DNA of 64,000 bases from TMED14 sp002167805 (GTDB taxonomy: Bacteria > Bacteroidota > Bacteroidia > Flavobacteriales > Schleiferiaceae). Position numbers and translations under genes: made by a program. Under the pieces are notes generated by a model. That model ran no database searches and was not told the origin of the DNA. It saw nothing but the letters and a program-made list of their open reading frames with translations. Below, piece after piece: positions 54,101 through 62,677 of this stretch. The DNA lies in the NCBI GenBank assembly GCA_965655795.1, contig CBFHHY010000003.1, positions 1-64,000 on the forward strand, given 5' to 3'. Every line of letters starts with the position of its first letter. The first letter of the stretch is position 1.

Positions 54101-54301
54101 ACATACACTGATAGACAATTTAAATCATATCTATGGCAAATGAGTGGTAAACCAACTCCAAACATAATGTCAATTCATGATTTATGGCTTGAAAAAACTG
54201 AATCAGCTACAAAGAGAGTTGAAAATTTACTAGATAACGAATGGTTAAATTTATCAGATGAATTAAAAGCAGAATTTCCGAACGATATTTTCCCTAAATA
54301 A
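51176..54301 (+). CDS. Large exported Asp-box (BNR/VPS10-like) repeat protein
   Basis: A 1041-residue exported protein with a signal peptide (cleavage near FAFSQ). Roughly eleven Asp-box motifs of the form S-x-DGG-x-SW can be read through the first 700 residues, for example SIDGGESF, TTNGGKTW, SDDGGKSW and STNYGKSW. They point to one or two multi-blade beta-propellers of the sialidase/VPS10-sortilin type. The last 300 residues are helical and charged and carry no T9SS sorting domain. Proteins of this layout are often labelled glycosyl hydrolase, but I see no proof of catalysis. Confidence 0.85.
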   Translation: MNIKLTTFFIATFIPFFAFSQIDNKILEGLSFRNIGPAGMSGRITSIDVDPSTNNIIYAGSASGGLWRSLNAGQSWNSIWDDQPTAGIGVVKLDPNNSDIIWVGTGEGNPRNSQSSGAGLFKSIDGGESFEFVGLKETKHIHKIVIDPRNSDIVYAAAFGVAWGETNERGVYKTTNGGKTWKKILFNNNLTGAADLVMDPANPNKLFCAMWEYRRWPWFFKSGGKGSGLYMTLDGGENWKKITENEGLPKGELGRIGIAVAKSNSKTVYALIENKEKNGLYTSKDGGFNWSLVSEDENIGNRPFYYSDIHVDPFNENTIYSLWSIMTKSDDGGKSWRVIAPYYKIHPDHQALWMDPNRPGHMIEGNDGGVNITWDGGDSWRFVENLPVAQFYHINVDNQKPYNVYGGMQDNGSWKGPAYSWVGTGIGNGEWQELYFGDGFDVLPHPSDQRVVYAMAQEGYLARIDTRTGGVELIKPVHPKGETLRWHWNAPIAQDPFNQDAIYYGSQFVHYSNDQGKNWEIISKDLTTNDPEKQRSLESGGLTPDVTGAENHTCIISIAPSTKKKGVLWVGTDDGNIQVSKDFGKSWINTITKIKGFPKGSWVAQIQASKHNSAEAFAVVNNYRQNDWKPYLFRTTNYGKSWKNLLEKSSISGHCLSMLQDPEIEDLLYLGTETGLWISTNYGKSWQKWKGLPTMPIQDMAIQERESDLILGTFGRAAWVLDDLRPLREIAKGNLNTTSVTAFDSPEAVHAEFMVSDGIRFQGDAAFKGENRPAGARMRVYLSDLPDKVKKPLKIDIYDSSGASLRHIERELDSSDAGLYSFIWDLCERGVRGPRFGKINKKNNKSDPRGALVKPGTYKVRFSFDGGSDSTMIKVVDDPRRILDDGEWDSGILFRRSLHKPTKALTEVVTRLYEVKESIEAFEKLLKLRTKNDTSLFKNSLKKIKAFKKKIEDERIKLFGKNDIKRGYFEQPETWTYTDRQFKSYLWQMSGKPTPNIMSIHDLWLEKTESATKRVENLLDNEWLNLSDELKAEFPNDIFPK

Positions 54302-54329
54302 GAAACTGCTTTCATAAGAGTAATTATGC

Positions 54330-54749
54330 TTATTTCAAAGGAATTGGCTGACAAAGTTCTATTAAGGTGCCTCCTGTAGTCTTTGGATGTAAAAAAGCAA
54401 CCCACATGTTATCAGCTCCTTTTAGGGGTTTTTCGTCAATGAGAGAAAATCCTGATTTAGATAAGCGTTTCATTTCCCATGATATATCCGAAACTAAGTA
54501 TGCAATGTGATGTATACCCTCTCCTTTTTTGGAGATAAACCTCGAAATTGGAGATTCCAGACTCATTGCTTGAAGGAGTTCTATCTTATTATCCCCAACC
54601 TGAAAAAAAGAAGTCAGAACCCCTTGGCTTTCCACCTCTTCGCGCTTATAAGGCTTAGAATTTAGAATTTTAGAATATAAGATCTCTGCAGAATCTATAT
54701 CATTTACAGCTATTCCAATATGTTCAATTCTCTGAAATACACTCTCCAT
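54330..54749 (-). CDS. mce: Methylmalonyl-CoA epimerase
   Basis: A 139-residue VOC-fold enzyme that interconverts the two methylmalonyl-CoA epimers in propionate/odd-chain metabolism. It opens with RIEHIGIAVNDIDSAEILY, and the metal-binding residues include H in IEHIGIAV, H in EGIHHIAYLV and E in GTLIELCQP. It follows the ABC exporter gene on the same strand, 7 bases downstream. Confidence 0.92.
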   Translation of the reverse strand: MESVFQRIEHIGIAVNDIDSAEILYSKILNSKPYKREEVESQGVLTSFFQVGDNKIELLQAMSLESPISRFISKKGEGIHHIAYLVSDISWEMKRLSKSGFSLIDEKPLKGADNMWVAFLHPKTTGGTLIELCQPIPLK

Positions 54750-54756
54750 AATAATA

Positions 54757-56607
54757 CTAAACTTTAAAGGATTGATTCTTTACAAGTTTTGAATAAAGAC
54801 CTTCTTTTGATATCAATTCACTATGACTTCCAGACTCAATCAACTTCCCATGATCCAATACTAAAATACGATCTGCCTTTTGAATAGTTGCCAGACGATG
54901 AGCAATTATTATGGTTGTTCGGTTGATAGAGGCAGCATCTAAGGCTTTTTGAATTTTTGATTCATTTTCAGCATCCAAAGCACTTGTTGCCTCGTCCAAT
55001 AATAGAACATTAGAATCGCGGTATATAGCTCTAGCCAATGCTATCCGCTGCTTTTGACCACCTGACAAAGAAGAGCCGCCTTCATTTAATACACAATCAA
55101 ACCCCCCAGGTAATTCCTCAATAAAATCTTTTGCTTGAGAAAAAATTGCAGCTTCGCGGACTCTCTTTTTATCTGGGTAAGGATCTCCTAGAGAGATGTT
55201 TTCACTTACGGTTGTATGAAATATTATCGAATCTTGCGTAACAAGAGAGAATGCTGAACGCACTTCATTTAAAGACCATGATTCCTCATATTCGTGCCAA
55301 ACAGGTATTCCATTCAAACGGACACAACCCTTGGAAGGGTCTATCGCTCGAATCAATAAATTAATCAGGCTCGTCTTTCCACCTCCAGATGGTCCCACTA
55401 AAGCTATCGTTTCTCCTTCTTGTATCGATGCTGAAAAATTATCCAATGCAAAATTATTTGAATCAGGATATTTTAGACTAACTCTGTCCCATTCAATAGA
55501 GCTAATTCTATTTTTCAAATTATGGTCTTTTATGATTTTTGGGGGATCCATAATATCTTCTTCTCTATTTAAAATTTCAAATATTCTCTCTGCTGCCGCA
55601 CTTCCTTTCTGAACATTATAAAGTCCATTCGAAATCGACTTAAACGATGGGATCAATTGATAAAAAAACAAAGAAAAGCCGATTAAAGCGGCTCCGTTCA
55701 TGCCAACTCCACTTAAAGACTGGGAACCACCAAATAATAATATCAAAAGCAGAGTAGTTATACCTATTACTTCGCTGATTGGGCTTGCCAAATCACGGCG
55801 ATGGAACACACTAATTTGAGTCTTTTTCGCTACATTATTATTGGTTTCAAAATGATGCTTTTGCCTCTCCTCAGCTTGGTAAGCCTGAACAACTCTAAGA
55901 CCCGAAATACTCTCATCTAAAGCACTAATAACTTGACCCAACTTACTTTGAGCAATATTGGATTTTCTTTTTAGTTTTTTACTGACCAATTGAAGTAAAA
56001 TTGCAGCTAAAGAGCCCACAGCAAGAACAAAAATTGTTAATGATGGGCTCATTGAAAATAATATTACTAAAGAACCCAAAATCACCAGAGGTTCACGAAC
56101 CAAAATTTCTAAACTTGCAAGAACAGCATATTCAATTTCAGTTATATCGGACGAGGATCGTGACAAAAGATCACCTTTTCTGTTTTCAGATAACTTACCT
56201 GGCGATATTCTTAAGATTTTGCTATGTAATTCATAACGCAATTTCGAGGTGATCCCTCCCCGTAAAAAAGCCATTTGCCAGAGAGCAGCATACCTAAAAA
56301 TGTTCTTCATTAAAAAAATTACAAATGAAATAAGACATGCCCTCCATAGAACTCCCAGAGGACCGTATAAATTAATTCCATGGCTTACAGTATCATTAAT
56401 CCATAGCTGCAAATGTTTTAATTCAAAATTTTGAACTTGATTTATCTCAAATTGCGAACCATTATTCAAAATAATATCCATTACCGGTATAATCATCCCT
56501 ATACCAGCGAGTTGAAATAAGGTGTAAAGGATGTAAAAAATAATTGCTGCCCAAATTGCAGAACTTTTTTCCTTACCAAACTTAAGTACTCTGTAAAAAG
56601 AATTCAT
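54757..56607 (-). CDS. msbA: MsbA-like ABC exporter half-transporter
   Basis: A 616-residue half-transporter. Six membrane helices lie in the first 330 residues, then an ATPase domain with Walker A GPSGGGKTSL, signature LSGGQKQRIALARA and Walker B LLLDEATSALD with the normal catalytic glutamate. It could flip lipid A-core or another lipid (MsbA-like); the substrate cannot be told from the sequence. The ATG at 56607 is 4 bases after a TACTTTCG promoter element. It is divergent from rbfA. Confidence 0.88.
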   Translation of the reverse strand: MNSFYRVLKFGKEKSSAIWAAIIFYILYTLFQLAGIGMIIPVMDIILNNGSQFEINQVQNFELKHLQLWINDTVSHGINLYGPLGVLWRACLISFVIFLMKNIFRYAALWQMAFLRGGITSKLRYELHSKILRISPGKLSENRKGDLLSRSSSDITEIEYAVLASLEILVREPLVILGSLVILFSMSPSLTIFVLAVGSLAAILLQLVSKKLKRKSNIAQSKLGQVISALDESISGLRVVQAYQAEERQKHHFETNNNVAKKTQISVFHRRDLASPISEVIGITTLLLILLFGGSQSLSGVGMNGAALIGFSLFFYQLIPSFKSISNGLYNVQKGSAAAERIFEILNREEDIMDPPKIIKDHNLKNRISSIEWDRVSLKYPDSNNFALDNFSASIQEGETIALVGPSGGGKTSLINLLIRAIDPSKGCVRLNGIPVWHEYEESWSLNEVRSAFSLVTQDSIIFHTTVSENISLGDPYPDKKRVREAAIFSQAKDFIEELPGGFDCVLNEGGSSLSGGQKQRIALARAIYRDSNVLLLDEATSALDAENESKIQKALDAASINRTTIIIAHRLATIQKADRILVLDHGKLIESGSHSELISKEGLYSKLVKNQSFKV

Positions 56608-56611
56608 ATCA

Positions 56612-56619
56612 CGAAAGTA
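56612..56619 (-). promoter_or_regulatory. Promoter -7 element of the msbA-like gene
   Basis: TACTTTCG on the minus strand (one change from TAnnTTTG), 4 bases before the ATG. It forms a compact divergent promoter pair with the rbfA promoter at 56658-56665. Confidence 0.45.
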
Positions 56620-56657
56620 CGACTGAGTGTGATTCGGTTAGCAATGAAGGTACTTCG

Positions 56658-56665
56658 TACTTTTG
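56658..56665 (+). promoter_or_regulatory. Promoter -7 element of rbfA
   Basis: TACTTTTG is an exact TAnnTTTG match, 4 bases before the ATG at 56670, so translation probably starts at or very near the first transcribed base. Confidence 0.6.
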
Positions 56666-56669
56666 TCTC

Positions 56670-57029
56670 ATGGAAAGTAAACGCCAAAGAAAAATAGCTA
56701 GTGTTCTTCAACGAGACATGGCTGAAATATTTAGGAGAGAAGCCTCTAATCATTTCCATGGGACAATAATCACCGTGAGTAAAGTCAGGGTCAGTCCAGA
56801 TTTAGGCTTAGTTCGTTGCTATCTAAGTGTCTTTCCCACTAATAAAGCTGATGAAGTTTTAGACTTTGTGAAAAATCATGCTCCCCGCCTCAGGGGTGAA
56901 TTAGCCAAGCAAGTCAAAAATCAATTGCGAATAATCCCCTCGTTGTATTATCATTTGGATGATTCTTTAGAATATGAGGCTAATATTGATAAAATACTGC
57001 GCGAAGGTGGCGATAACCCAATAAAATGA
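56670..57029 (+). CDS. rbfA: Ribosome-binding factor A
   Basis: A 119-residue KH-like protein that helps mature the 30S 5' region. It has the start RQRKIASVLQRDMAEIFRRE, VSPDLGLVRCYLSVFP in the middle and the family's C-terminal PSLYYHLDDSLEYEANID. It overlaps the next gene by 4 bases. Confidence 0.95.
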   Translation: MESKRQRKIASVLQRDMAEIFRREASNHFHGTIITVSKVRVSPDLGLVRCYLSVFPTNKADEVLDFVKNHAPRLRGELAKQVKNQLRIIPSLYYHLDDSLEYEANIDKILREGGDNPIK

Positions 57030-58243
57030 ATGTAGGTCATCCAATTAAACTAGGTTGGCGCTATCTTTTCGGACGTCGATTATCAAATGGAGTCACTAGA
57101 GCTGCCACAGCAGGGATATCTGTGGGTACAGCCGCAATGATTATTGTCTTATCCGCATTTAATGGTCTTGAAAAATTAATTAAAAGCTCATTTGAAGACA
57201 TACATCCATCAGCTGAGATTTTCTCTGAGGATGGAGGACGCTTTTTACCTGATAGTAGTTTAATAAATAAATTAAACGACACCCATTTTGATTGGTTCCC
57301 TGTTTTGGAGCAAAAAGCTGTAATTCAAACTTCCCAAAACGAAATTTTGGTAGATATAAAGGGAATCCCTTTTCAAAATCTAGAATCTTTTATTTGGCTT
57401 GACTCCCTAACCTCGAAATTATCAACTGAACCAGTGAGAGAATCTATTTGGCTTGGATCAGGAGTAGCCAGGCAGCTTGGGTTTAGTGATCTAAATGGAT
57501 TAGAAACTATTCAATTGTATTGGCCCCAAAATCCAGAAATGGGTTTTATTGGGATGGAACCATTATTAAATAAAAAATCTCTCAGTCCATATGGAATATT
57601 TCAAACAAATTCAAAAATTGACAATACAAATGTTTTAGTTTTTTTAAATAGCCTTCACGGCTGGGGAAAGGACCATCGATGGACATCGATACAGATATGG
57701 AATAGCAGGAAAGAAGCGATTCAAATGGATTATGCAGCAGAGGAAATTAGAGCGTTATTAAAAGACTTTCCATACATTATTAAAGGTCCAAAAGATCAGG
57801 AAAAAGCTATTTTTCGAGTCATGGAAAGTGAAGGCCTAATTACATCTGCCATCTTAGGTTTTATAGTTCTTTTAGCTTCTTTAGGTCTCTATTCCTCCAT
57901 AATTTTGACTGGCTTAGAAAGAGAACCTCAATCTGCTATATTATCGGCATTAGGTTTCCCAAAAAATAAAATTCAACAAAGTTTTTTTTGGAACGGTACT
58001 TGGATTAGCGTTCTTGGCGCAACAATTGGATTTTTGATTTCTCTATTAGCTGTTGGAATTCAAACACGATTTGGACTTATAAAATTAGGCGAGGGTTATA
58101 TTATTGAAGCTTACCCTGTTCAATTTTCTCTATTGCAGAGCATAGAAGTTTGTGTTTTTGTAATCGCAATAGGAACGGCATTGAGTTTTATTGCGTCTAA
58201 AAAGGTATCAATAGACACCTTAAAACTCAGGGAAAAAGCCTAA
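57026..58243 (+). CDS. LolC/LolE-like ABC transporter permease (FtsX family)
   Basis: A 405-residue protein with one N-terminal membrane segment (about 28-48), a periplasmic domain (about 50-270) and three C-terminal membrane segments. The N-terminal wording (LGWRYLFGRRL, AATAGISVGTAAMIIVLSAFNGLE) is that of the LolC/LolE lipoprotein-release permeases. No LolD ATPase is next to it. The gene starts inside rbfA and ends at the base before the dusB stop. Confidence 0.85.
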   Translation: MNVGHPIKLGWRYLFGRRLSNGVTRAATAGISVGTAAMIIVLSAFNGLEKLIKSSFEDIHPSAEIFSEDGGRFLPDSSLINKLNDTHFDWFPVLEQKAVIQTSQNEILVDIKGIPFQNLESFIWLDSLTSKLSTEPVRESIWLGSGVARQLGFSDLNGLETIQLYWPQNPEMGFIGMEPLLNKKSLSPYGIFQTNSKIDNTNVLVFLNSLHGWGKDHRWTSIQIWNSRKEAIQMDYAAEEIRALLKDFPYIIKGPKDQEKAIFRVMESEGLITSAILGFIVLLASLGLYSSIILTGLEREPQSAILSALGFPKNKIQQSFFWNGTWISVLGATIGFLISLLAVGIQTRFGLIKLGEGYIIEAYPVQFSLLQSIEVCVFVIAIGTALSFIASKKVSIDTLKLREKA

Positions 58244-59236
58244 CTAAAAAGCAAAAACAGGAGCATATTTAGTCAGAATTTCATCAAATGTGTTCATAAT
58301 GTCTTGAATGTCATTGCTGGTAACCAGCCGCATACGGTAATCTTTGAAAGAAGGGAAGTCCCTAAAATAATTAGCATAATGCCTACGAGTTTCTACAATT
58401 GCTAAAGCCTCTCCTTTCCATTTTATGGATAGCTCTAAATGCTCTCTCGCTGCATCGACTCGGTCAATTAAAGTTGGTGAAGGCGCATGATAACCTGTTT
58501 TCATAAAGTGTTTTATCTCATTAAAAATCCAAGGATATCCAATTGCCGCACGACCAATCATAACCCCATCTACACCATATTTATTTCTTGCATGAATAAC
58601 CTTTTCCGGTGAATTAATATCACCATTGCCAAAAACTGGAATATGCATTCGAGAATTATTCTTTACATCTCCAATGAGAGACCAATCAGCATCACCCTTA
58701 TACATTTGCTTTCTTGTCCTCCCGTGAATGCTAATAGCTTTAATTCCGACATCCTGCAACCTTTCAGCAACTTCAACAATATATTTTGAATCAGAATCCC
58801 AACCTAGACGTGTCTTTACTGTAACAGGTTTATTCACAGCTTTCACTATTTCAGCTGTCATACTTACCATTTTTGGAATATCTCTCAAGATCCCAGCCCC
58901 AGCCCCCTTACATGTCACTTTTTTGACCGGACAACCATAATTAATATCTATAATATCCGGATTGGCGTTTTCGCATATTTCTGCAGCCTCACGCATGCTT
59001 TGAATTTCCGCACCGAAAATCTGAATTCCAATCGGTCGTTCATATTCAAAAATATCTAGTTTCTGAACTGATTTAGAAGCATCTCGGATAAGACCTTCTG
59101 ATGAAATAAACTCAGTATACATTAAATCTGCCCCATTTTTCTTACACAAGGCACGAAACGGAGGATCGCTAACATCTTCCATAGGAGCAAGTAGTAAAGG
59201 AAAATCTCCTAATTCAATATCTGATATTCGAATCAT
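58244..59236 (-). CDS. dusB: tRNA-dihydrouridine synthase, DusB-like
   Basis: A 330-residue FMN enzyme that reduces uridines in the tRNA D loop. It has APMEDVSDPPFR near the N-terminus, DINYGCPVKKVTCKGAGAGI with the catalytic cysteine, GRTRKQMYKGDADW and VDGVMIGRAAIGYPWIF. It matches the family throughout. The ATG at 59236 is used; a TTG at 59254 lies within the promoter element. Confidence 0.95.
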   Translation of the reverse strand: MIRISDIELGDFPLLLAPMEDVSDPPFRALCKKNGADLMYTEFISSEGLIRDASKSVQKLDIFEYERPIGIQIFGAEIQSMREAAEICENANPDIIDINYGCPVKKVTCKGAGAGILRDIPKMVSMTAEIVKAVNKPVTVKTRLGWDSDSKYIVEVAERLQDVGIKAISIHGRTRKQMYKGDADWSLIGDVKNNSRMHIPVFGNGDINSPEKVIHARNKYGVDGVMIGRAAIGYPWIFNEIKHFMKTGYHAPSPTLIDRVDAAREHLELSIKWKGEALAIVETRRHYANYFRDFPSFKDYRMRLVTSNDIQDIMNTFDEILTKYAPVFAF

Positions 59237-59251
59237 TATTCCGATTTTTGG

Positions 59252-59259
59252 CAAAAATA
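59252..59259 (-). promoter_or_regulatory. Promoter -7 element of dusB
   Basis: TATTTTTG followed by C on the minus strand, an exact TAnnTTTG(C) match, 15 bases before the ATG at 59236. Confidence 0.55.
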
Positions 59260-59269
59260 ATCCTTTCCC

Positions 59270-60139
59270 ATGAATGTCTATAAAAACCGCAAAGAACCAT
59301 TTTTCTTTTTAGTAATAACACTAGGTGGATCATTTGCTGCAATATTTTTTGCTCCAAGCGCATTAAAACTATTTGGTTTTTCTGGAATGTCCGTAACTGA
59401 GATATTAGAAAGGCCTGAAGAGAGCGCAGGACGAGCACTCCTTCTTTATCAGTGTATTGGGTCCTTGTTGATGTTCTTAGTCCCAGGTTTAATTATGATT
59501 AACCGCTGGAAAATTCATAAAATAAATACTCTTGAAAAACCGAATTGGGGTTGGATAAATACACTCCTTACAATAATATTATTGCCCCTGCTACTCCCTT
59601 TTATGGATTATTTATCCTCAATTTGGAACAACTGGGGACAACAAATTCCATTGTTGAAAGGAATATTTGAACAATATAACGCGAATGCACAACTTATTGA
59701 AAAAATGATATTTTTTGAACATATTGGAGATACCCTATTCTCATTTATTGTTTTTGTAATATTTGCCGCTCTTTCTGAGGAGGTTTTTTTTAGAGGAACT
59801 ATACAGCGATTTTTGCATCAAAGCCTCAAGCCTGGTCAAGCCATATTGATTGGTGCATTCGCTTTTGCTTTAGGTCACCTTAATATCGTTCAACTACCTT
59901 TTTTACTAATAGCTGGAGGTGTTTTAGGACTCATCTATTGGGTTTCAGGTCGGTTATGGGTTTCTGTTCTCGCCCATGCACTACATAATGGTTTAACATA
60001 TTTTTGGACTTTATCATCTGGCCCAGGAAATTATGGTACAATAGCATCTACTCAAACAAATTATGCATTGGTAATAATCTCTTGCTCAATTGCATTAGCC
60101 ATAATTATTAAAATGGTTAAAACCCGAAAAACAATTTAG
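59270..60139 (+). CDS. CPBP-family intramembrane metalloprotease (CAAX/abortive-infection type)
   Basis: A 289-residue protein with about seven membrane helices. It carries the family motifs EEVFFRG (near residue 170), FALGHLNIVQL and HALHNGLTYF, with the expected glutamates and histidines in order. Members range from CAAX prenyl proteases to bacteriocin immunity and processing proteins; the role here is unknown. Its stop lies 9 bases from that of the convergent exbD. Confidence 0.9.
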   Translation: MNVYKNRKEPFFFLVITLGGSFAAIFFAPSALKLFGFSGMSVTEILERPEESAGRALLLYQCIGSLLMFLVPGLIMINRWKIHKINTLEKPNWGWINTLLTIILLPLLLPFMDYLSSIWNNWGQQIPLLKGIFEQYNANAQLIEKMIFFEHIGDTLFSFIVFVIFAALSEEVFFRGTIQRFLHQSLKPGQAILIGAFAFALGHLNIVQLPFLLIAGGVLGLIYWVSGRLWVSVLAHALHNGLTYFWTLSSGPGNYGTIASTQTNYALVIISCSIALAIIIKMVKTRKTI

Positions 60140-60148
60140 AGAGATCGA

Positions 60149-60634
60149 CTAGTAAGTCTTGTAAAGCTCTTCTGGTGAAGCTGCTGGGTTTGTTGAATAG
60201 CTAATTTTTAAAGCTTGAGCTTTTCTCAACTCTTGTTTCAAGTCAGAGATTAAGCCCATTTTAACATCAATATCAGCCTTAATTGAAACTGTGAACTTGG
60301 GTCGTTCAGCCTCATTAATTTCTTCCCTTTTTAAAATGACAAAAGATTGAATATCACCGATGCTGCCCAATTGATCGTCAAGCTGAATTCTCGGTTCCGA
60401 TCCGTAAAGCTCAGGGTTTTTAGGGGCCCCCATGTATATATATGTTGTTAAATCTTTTCGGTCTAATTTCTGCATCTCTGTTGCTTTGGGCTTCTTTAAT
60501 CGAACTAGAAGAGTAACTTCTCGCATCGTCGTAGTAACCATAAAAAAGAAAAGCAGCATAAACACAATATCCGGCAATGAAGCCGTTGATACCGGAGGAG
60601 TCTCTTTTGATTTTTTCTTACGAATTAATGCCAT
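60149..60634 (-). CDS. exbD: ExbD-like biopolymer transport protein (second copy)
   Basis: A 161-residue protein with one N-terminal membrane segment (PDIVFMLLFFFMVTTTM, about 20-40) and a periplasmic C-terminal domain. The conserved aspartate is at the start of the membrane helix. It overlaps the first exbD copy by one base (TAATG). Confidence 0.92.
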   Translation of the reverse strand: MALIRKKKSKETPPVSTASLPDIVFMLLFFFMVTTTMREVTLLVRLKKPKATEMQKLDRKDLTTYIYMGAPKNPELYGSEPRIQLDDQLGSIGDIQSFVILKREEINEAERPKFTVSIKADIDVKMGLISDLKQELRKAQALKISYSTNPAASPEELYKTY

Positions 60635-61206
60635 TATTTACCAATACTTACGGGTTCTGCTTCGGAAATAAACTGGGGATAAACGCTTACAATTTCAGAC
60701 CTATCTTCATCATTCAAGGTAATAAATGCTTTACCATACTTTCTTTCTGACAAATCATTACGCAACTCCGAATATGCTCCAAGAATTTCATTTCGAACTT
60801 TCACAAACATTTGATAACTAGTACCTCTATCATTTTGGAGGGATATTATCGCTTTTTGAGGATTATCTGAACTCGCTAAACTTCTGATCCCATTGCATTC
60901 AGGGCAAGATCCGTCTCCATTATTATCGATAAAGTCTTTTGCTGCTTCACGTAGTTGATCAATTGACAAGTAATCGTCTTCAACCAATAACTGATCATTT
61001 GAGTTTACTAGAACAACAAAAATATTTTTTTCCTTAATCTTATTATCTTCTGGCGGTGGCTCATCTGTCCATGGTGCTAGTTTTACCATTAGTCCTTTAT
61101 CGACATCCATAGTCGTTGTAACCAAAAAGAAAATCAAAAGCAAAAAAGCAATATCTGCCATTGAGCCCGCATTAATTTCTGGAGTTGAACGTTTTTTTCT
61201 GCCCAT
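60634..61206 (-). CDS. exbD: ExbD-like biopolymer transport protein (first copy)
   Basis: A 190-residue protein with the membrane helix MADIAFLLLIFFLVTTTMDV (about 16-35) carrying the conserved aspartate. The periplasmic domain has an insert with CPECNG, a pair of cysteines that the other copy lacks. With ExbB it forms a proton-driven motor that energises outer-membrane transport through TonB-like partners. Confidence 0.92.
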   Translation of the reverse strand: MGRKKRSTPEINAGSMADIAFLLLIFFLVTTTMDVDKGLMVKLAPWTDEPPPEDNKIKEKNIFVVLVNSNDQLLVEDDYLSIDQLREAAKDFIDNNGDGSCPECNGIRSLASSDNPQKAIISLQNDRGTSYQMFVKVRNEILGAYSELRNDLSERKYGKAFITLNDEDRSEIVSVYPQFISEAEPVSIGK

Positions 61207-61216
61207 ATGGCAATAA

Positions 61217-61627
61217 TTATTTTCGGATTCTAGAAACAGAAGAATAAATCACTGCCGCAATTGCCAAGGAAAAAGCTATGTAAAAAGCATTAAGTCCTGT
61301 AGCTACCCATTTCGTAGTGGATTCATCCACATCATTGTAGAAAAGATAATCCGAACCATCTGCAAAAACATAGCTCGTGATAAATATTAATAAAAGTCCA
61401 CCGAACCCATAAGCAGCGCCTCTTAAACCCTTTGGATTAATTAACAAACCATTTATAGAACTTGCCAGGGCTAAAAGCGTAGCAGCAATAATTAGAACTA
61501 ATGTTATAATAATTGCTGAATTAATTAGACCCGCACTTTCCGAAAACCAAATTCCAAGAGTTGGGACAATACCTAGTAAGCCAGCTAAACCAGCTGCACC
61601 AAGCGCTATAAGTCGAGGGTTTTTCAT
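61217..61627 (-). CDS. Four-helix membrane protein in the ExbB/ExbD cluster
   Basis: A 136-residue protein with four membrane segments (about 5-25, 35-60, 70-90 and 108-130). No family is recognised. Its place between exbB and the first exbD, with short spacings of 10-16 bases, suggests a partner of the motor; I recall the same arrangement in other Bacteroidota, but no function is known to me. Confidence 0.75.
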   Translation of the reverse strand: MKNPRLIALGAAGLAGLLGIVPTLGIWFSESAGLINSAIIITLVLIIAATLLALASSINGLLINPKGLRGAAYGFGGLLLIFITSYVFADGSDYLFYNDVDESTTKWVATGLNAFYIAFSLAIAAVIYSSVSRIRK

Positions 61628-61643
61628 AGCAGTTTAATATTTT

Positions 61644-62522
61644 TTACTTTTTCTTTGCTTTAAAAGCAGCAACGACGTCTAAGAAGTGAATTGATGCATC
61701 TTCCATCTTATTTACGATGTTATCCATCATGGCAATTATAAGATTATAGAAGACTTGTAAAATCATAGCGACAATCAATCCAAATACGGTTGTAAGTAAA
61801 GCCACTTTAATACCACCAGCAACTAAGGATGGAGAAATATCTCCTGCTGCTTCAATAGCATCAAATGCACCTATCATTCCAATAACAGTTCCCATGAAAC
61901 CTAACATCGGAGCTAAGGCAATAAAAAGGGAAATCCATGAAACATTTCTTTCTAATTTGCCGTTCTCAACAGAACCAACGGAAACGATTGCTTTGTCAAC
62001 CATTTCAATTCCTTCATCCATTTTATCCAATCCTTCGTAAAAAATTGTAGCAACTGGACCTGTTGAATTCCTACAAACTTCTTTTGCAGCATCCACCCCT
62101 TCAGAATTTAAGGCACTCTCAACGTCTTCAAGTAACTGATCACTATTCGTTGTAGATAAAGCTAGATAAATTATTCTCTCTATTACGAGAGCTAATCCTA
62201 ATATCAAAGCTAAAAGAACAAATGACATGAAAAAAGGTCCACCATCAATAAAGTACTTTTTGAGAACTTGAGTGAAACTGGGGTCATCAGGTAAGGCTAC
62301 CTCCTCAGATGAAGTTTCATCTAGTGAATTTAAAGCTGTGGAGTCAGCGACTGCTAAAGTAGAGTCTGTAGCTGCTGAAGTAGAATCTGTTTCAGAAGCC
62401 ATACTCGAATCAACTGACACTAATTCTGTTGAGACTTGTGATGTTTCTGTAGCTTCTTGAGCAACAACTTTTTGTGTAAATAGAAATCCTGCTATCAGGA
62501 TAAAATTGAGAACCTTTTTCAT
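61644..62522 (-). CDS. exbB: ExbB/TolQ/MotA-family proton channel protein with long exported N-terminal segment
   Basis: A 292-residue protein. The first 22 residues look like a signal peptide (cleavage near KVVAQ). About 60 residues follow that are rich in S, T, A, E and D (TDSTSAATDSTLAVADSTAL). Then come three membrane helices of the ExbB core with PMLGFMGTVIGMIGAFDAI in the middle helix. The ATG at 62522 is used; the longer reading needs a TTG. It precedes a four-helix protein and two exbD genes. Confidence 0.92.
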   Translation of the reverse strand: MKKVLNFILIAGFLFTQKVVAQEATETSQVSTELVSVDSSMASETDSTSAATDSTLAVADSTALNSLDETSSEEVALPDDPSFTQVLKKYFIDGGPFFMSFVLLALILGLALVIERIIYLALSTTNSDQLLEDVESALNSEGVDAAKEVCRNSTGPVATIFYEGLDKMDEGIEMVDKAIVSVGSVENGKLERNVSWISLFIALAPMLGFMGTVIGMIGAFDAIEAAGDISPSLVAGGIKVALLTTVFGLIVAMILQVFYNLIIAMMDNIVNKMEDASIHFLDVVAAFKAKKK

Positions 62523-62566
62523 TGGATTCAAAATAATTTAATTAAACGTTTTTAAACGAAGATGGA

Positions 62567-62574
62567 CAAAAGTA
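62567..62574 (-). promoter_or_regulatory. Promoter -7 element of the exbB cluster
   Basis: TACTTTTG on the minus strand is an exact TAnnTTTG match. It leaves a leader of about 40 bases before the exbB ATG. Confidence 0.5.
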
Positions 62575-62677
62575 GTAAATACAATGATCATCACAAACAA
62601 GTAATCAAAATTGGACAAACATCATGCCGCGATTCAATTTTATCCTCATCGAATAGAATTGACCTTTATTCGAAAAA

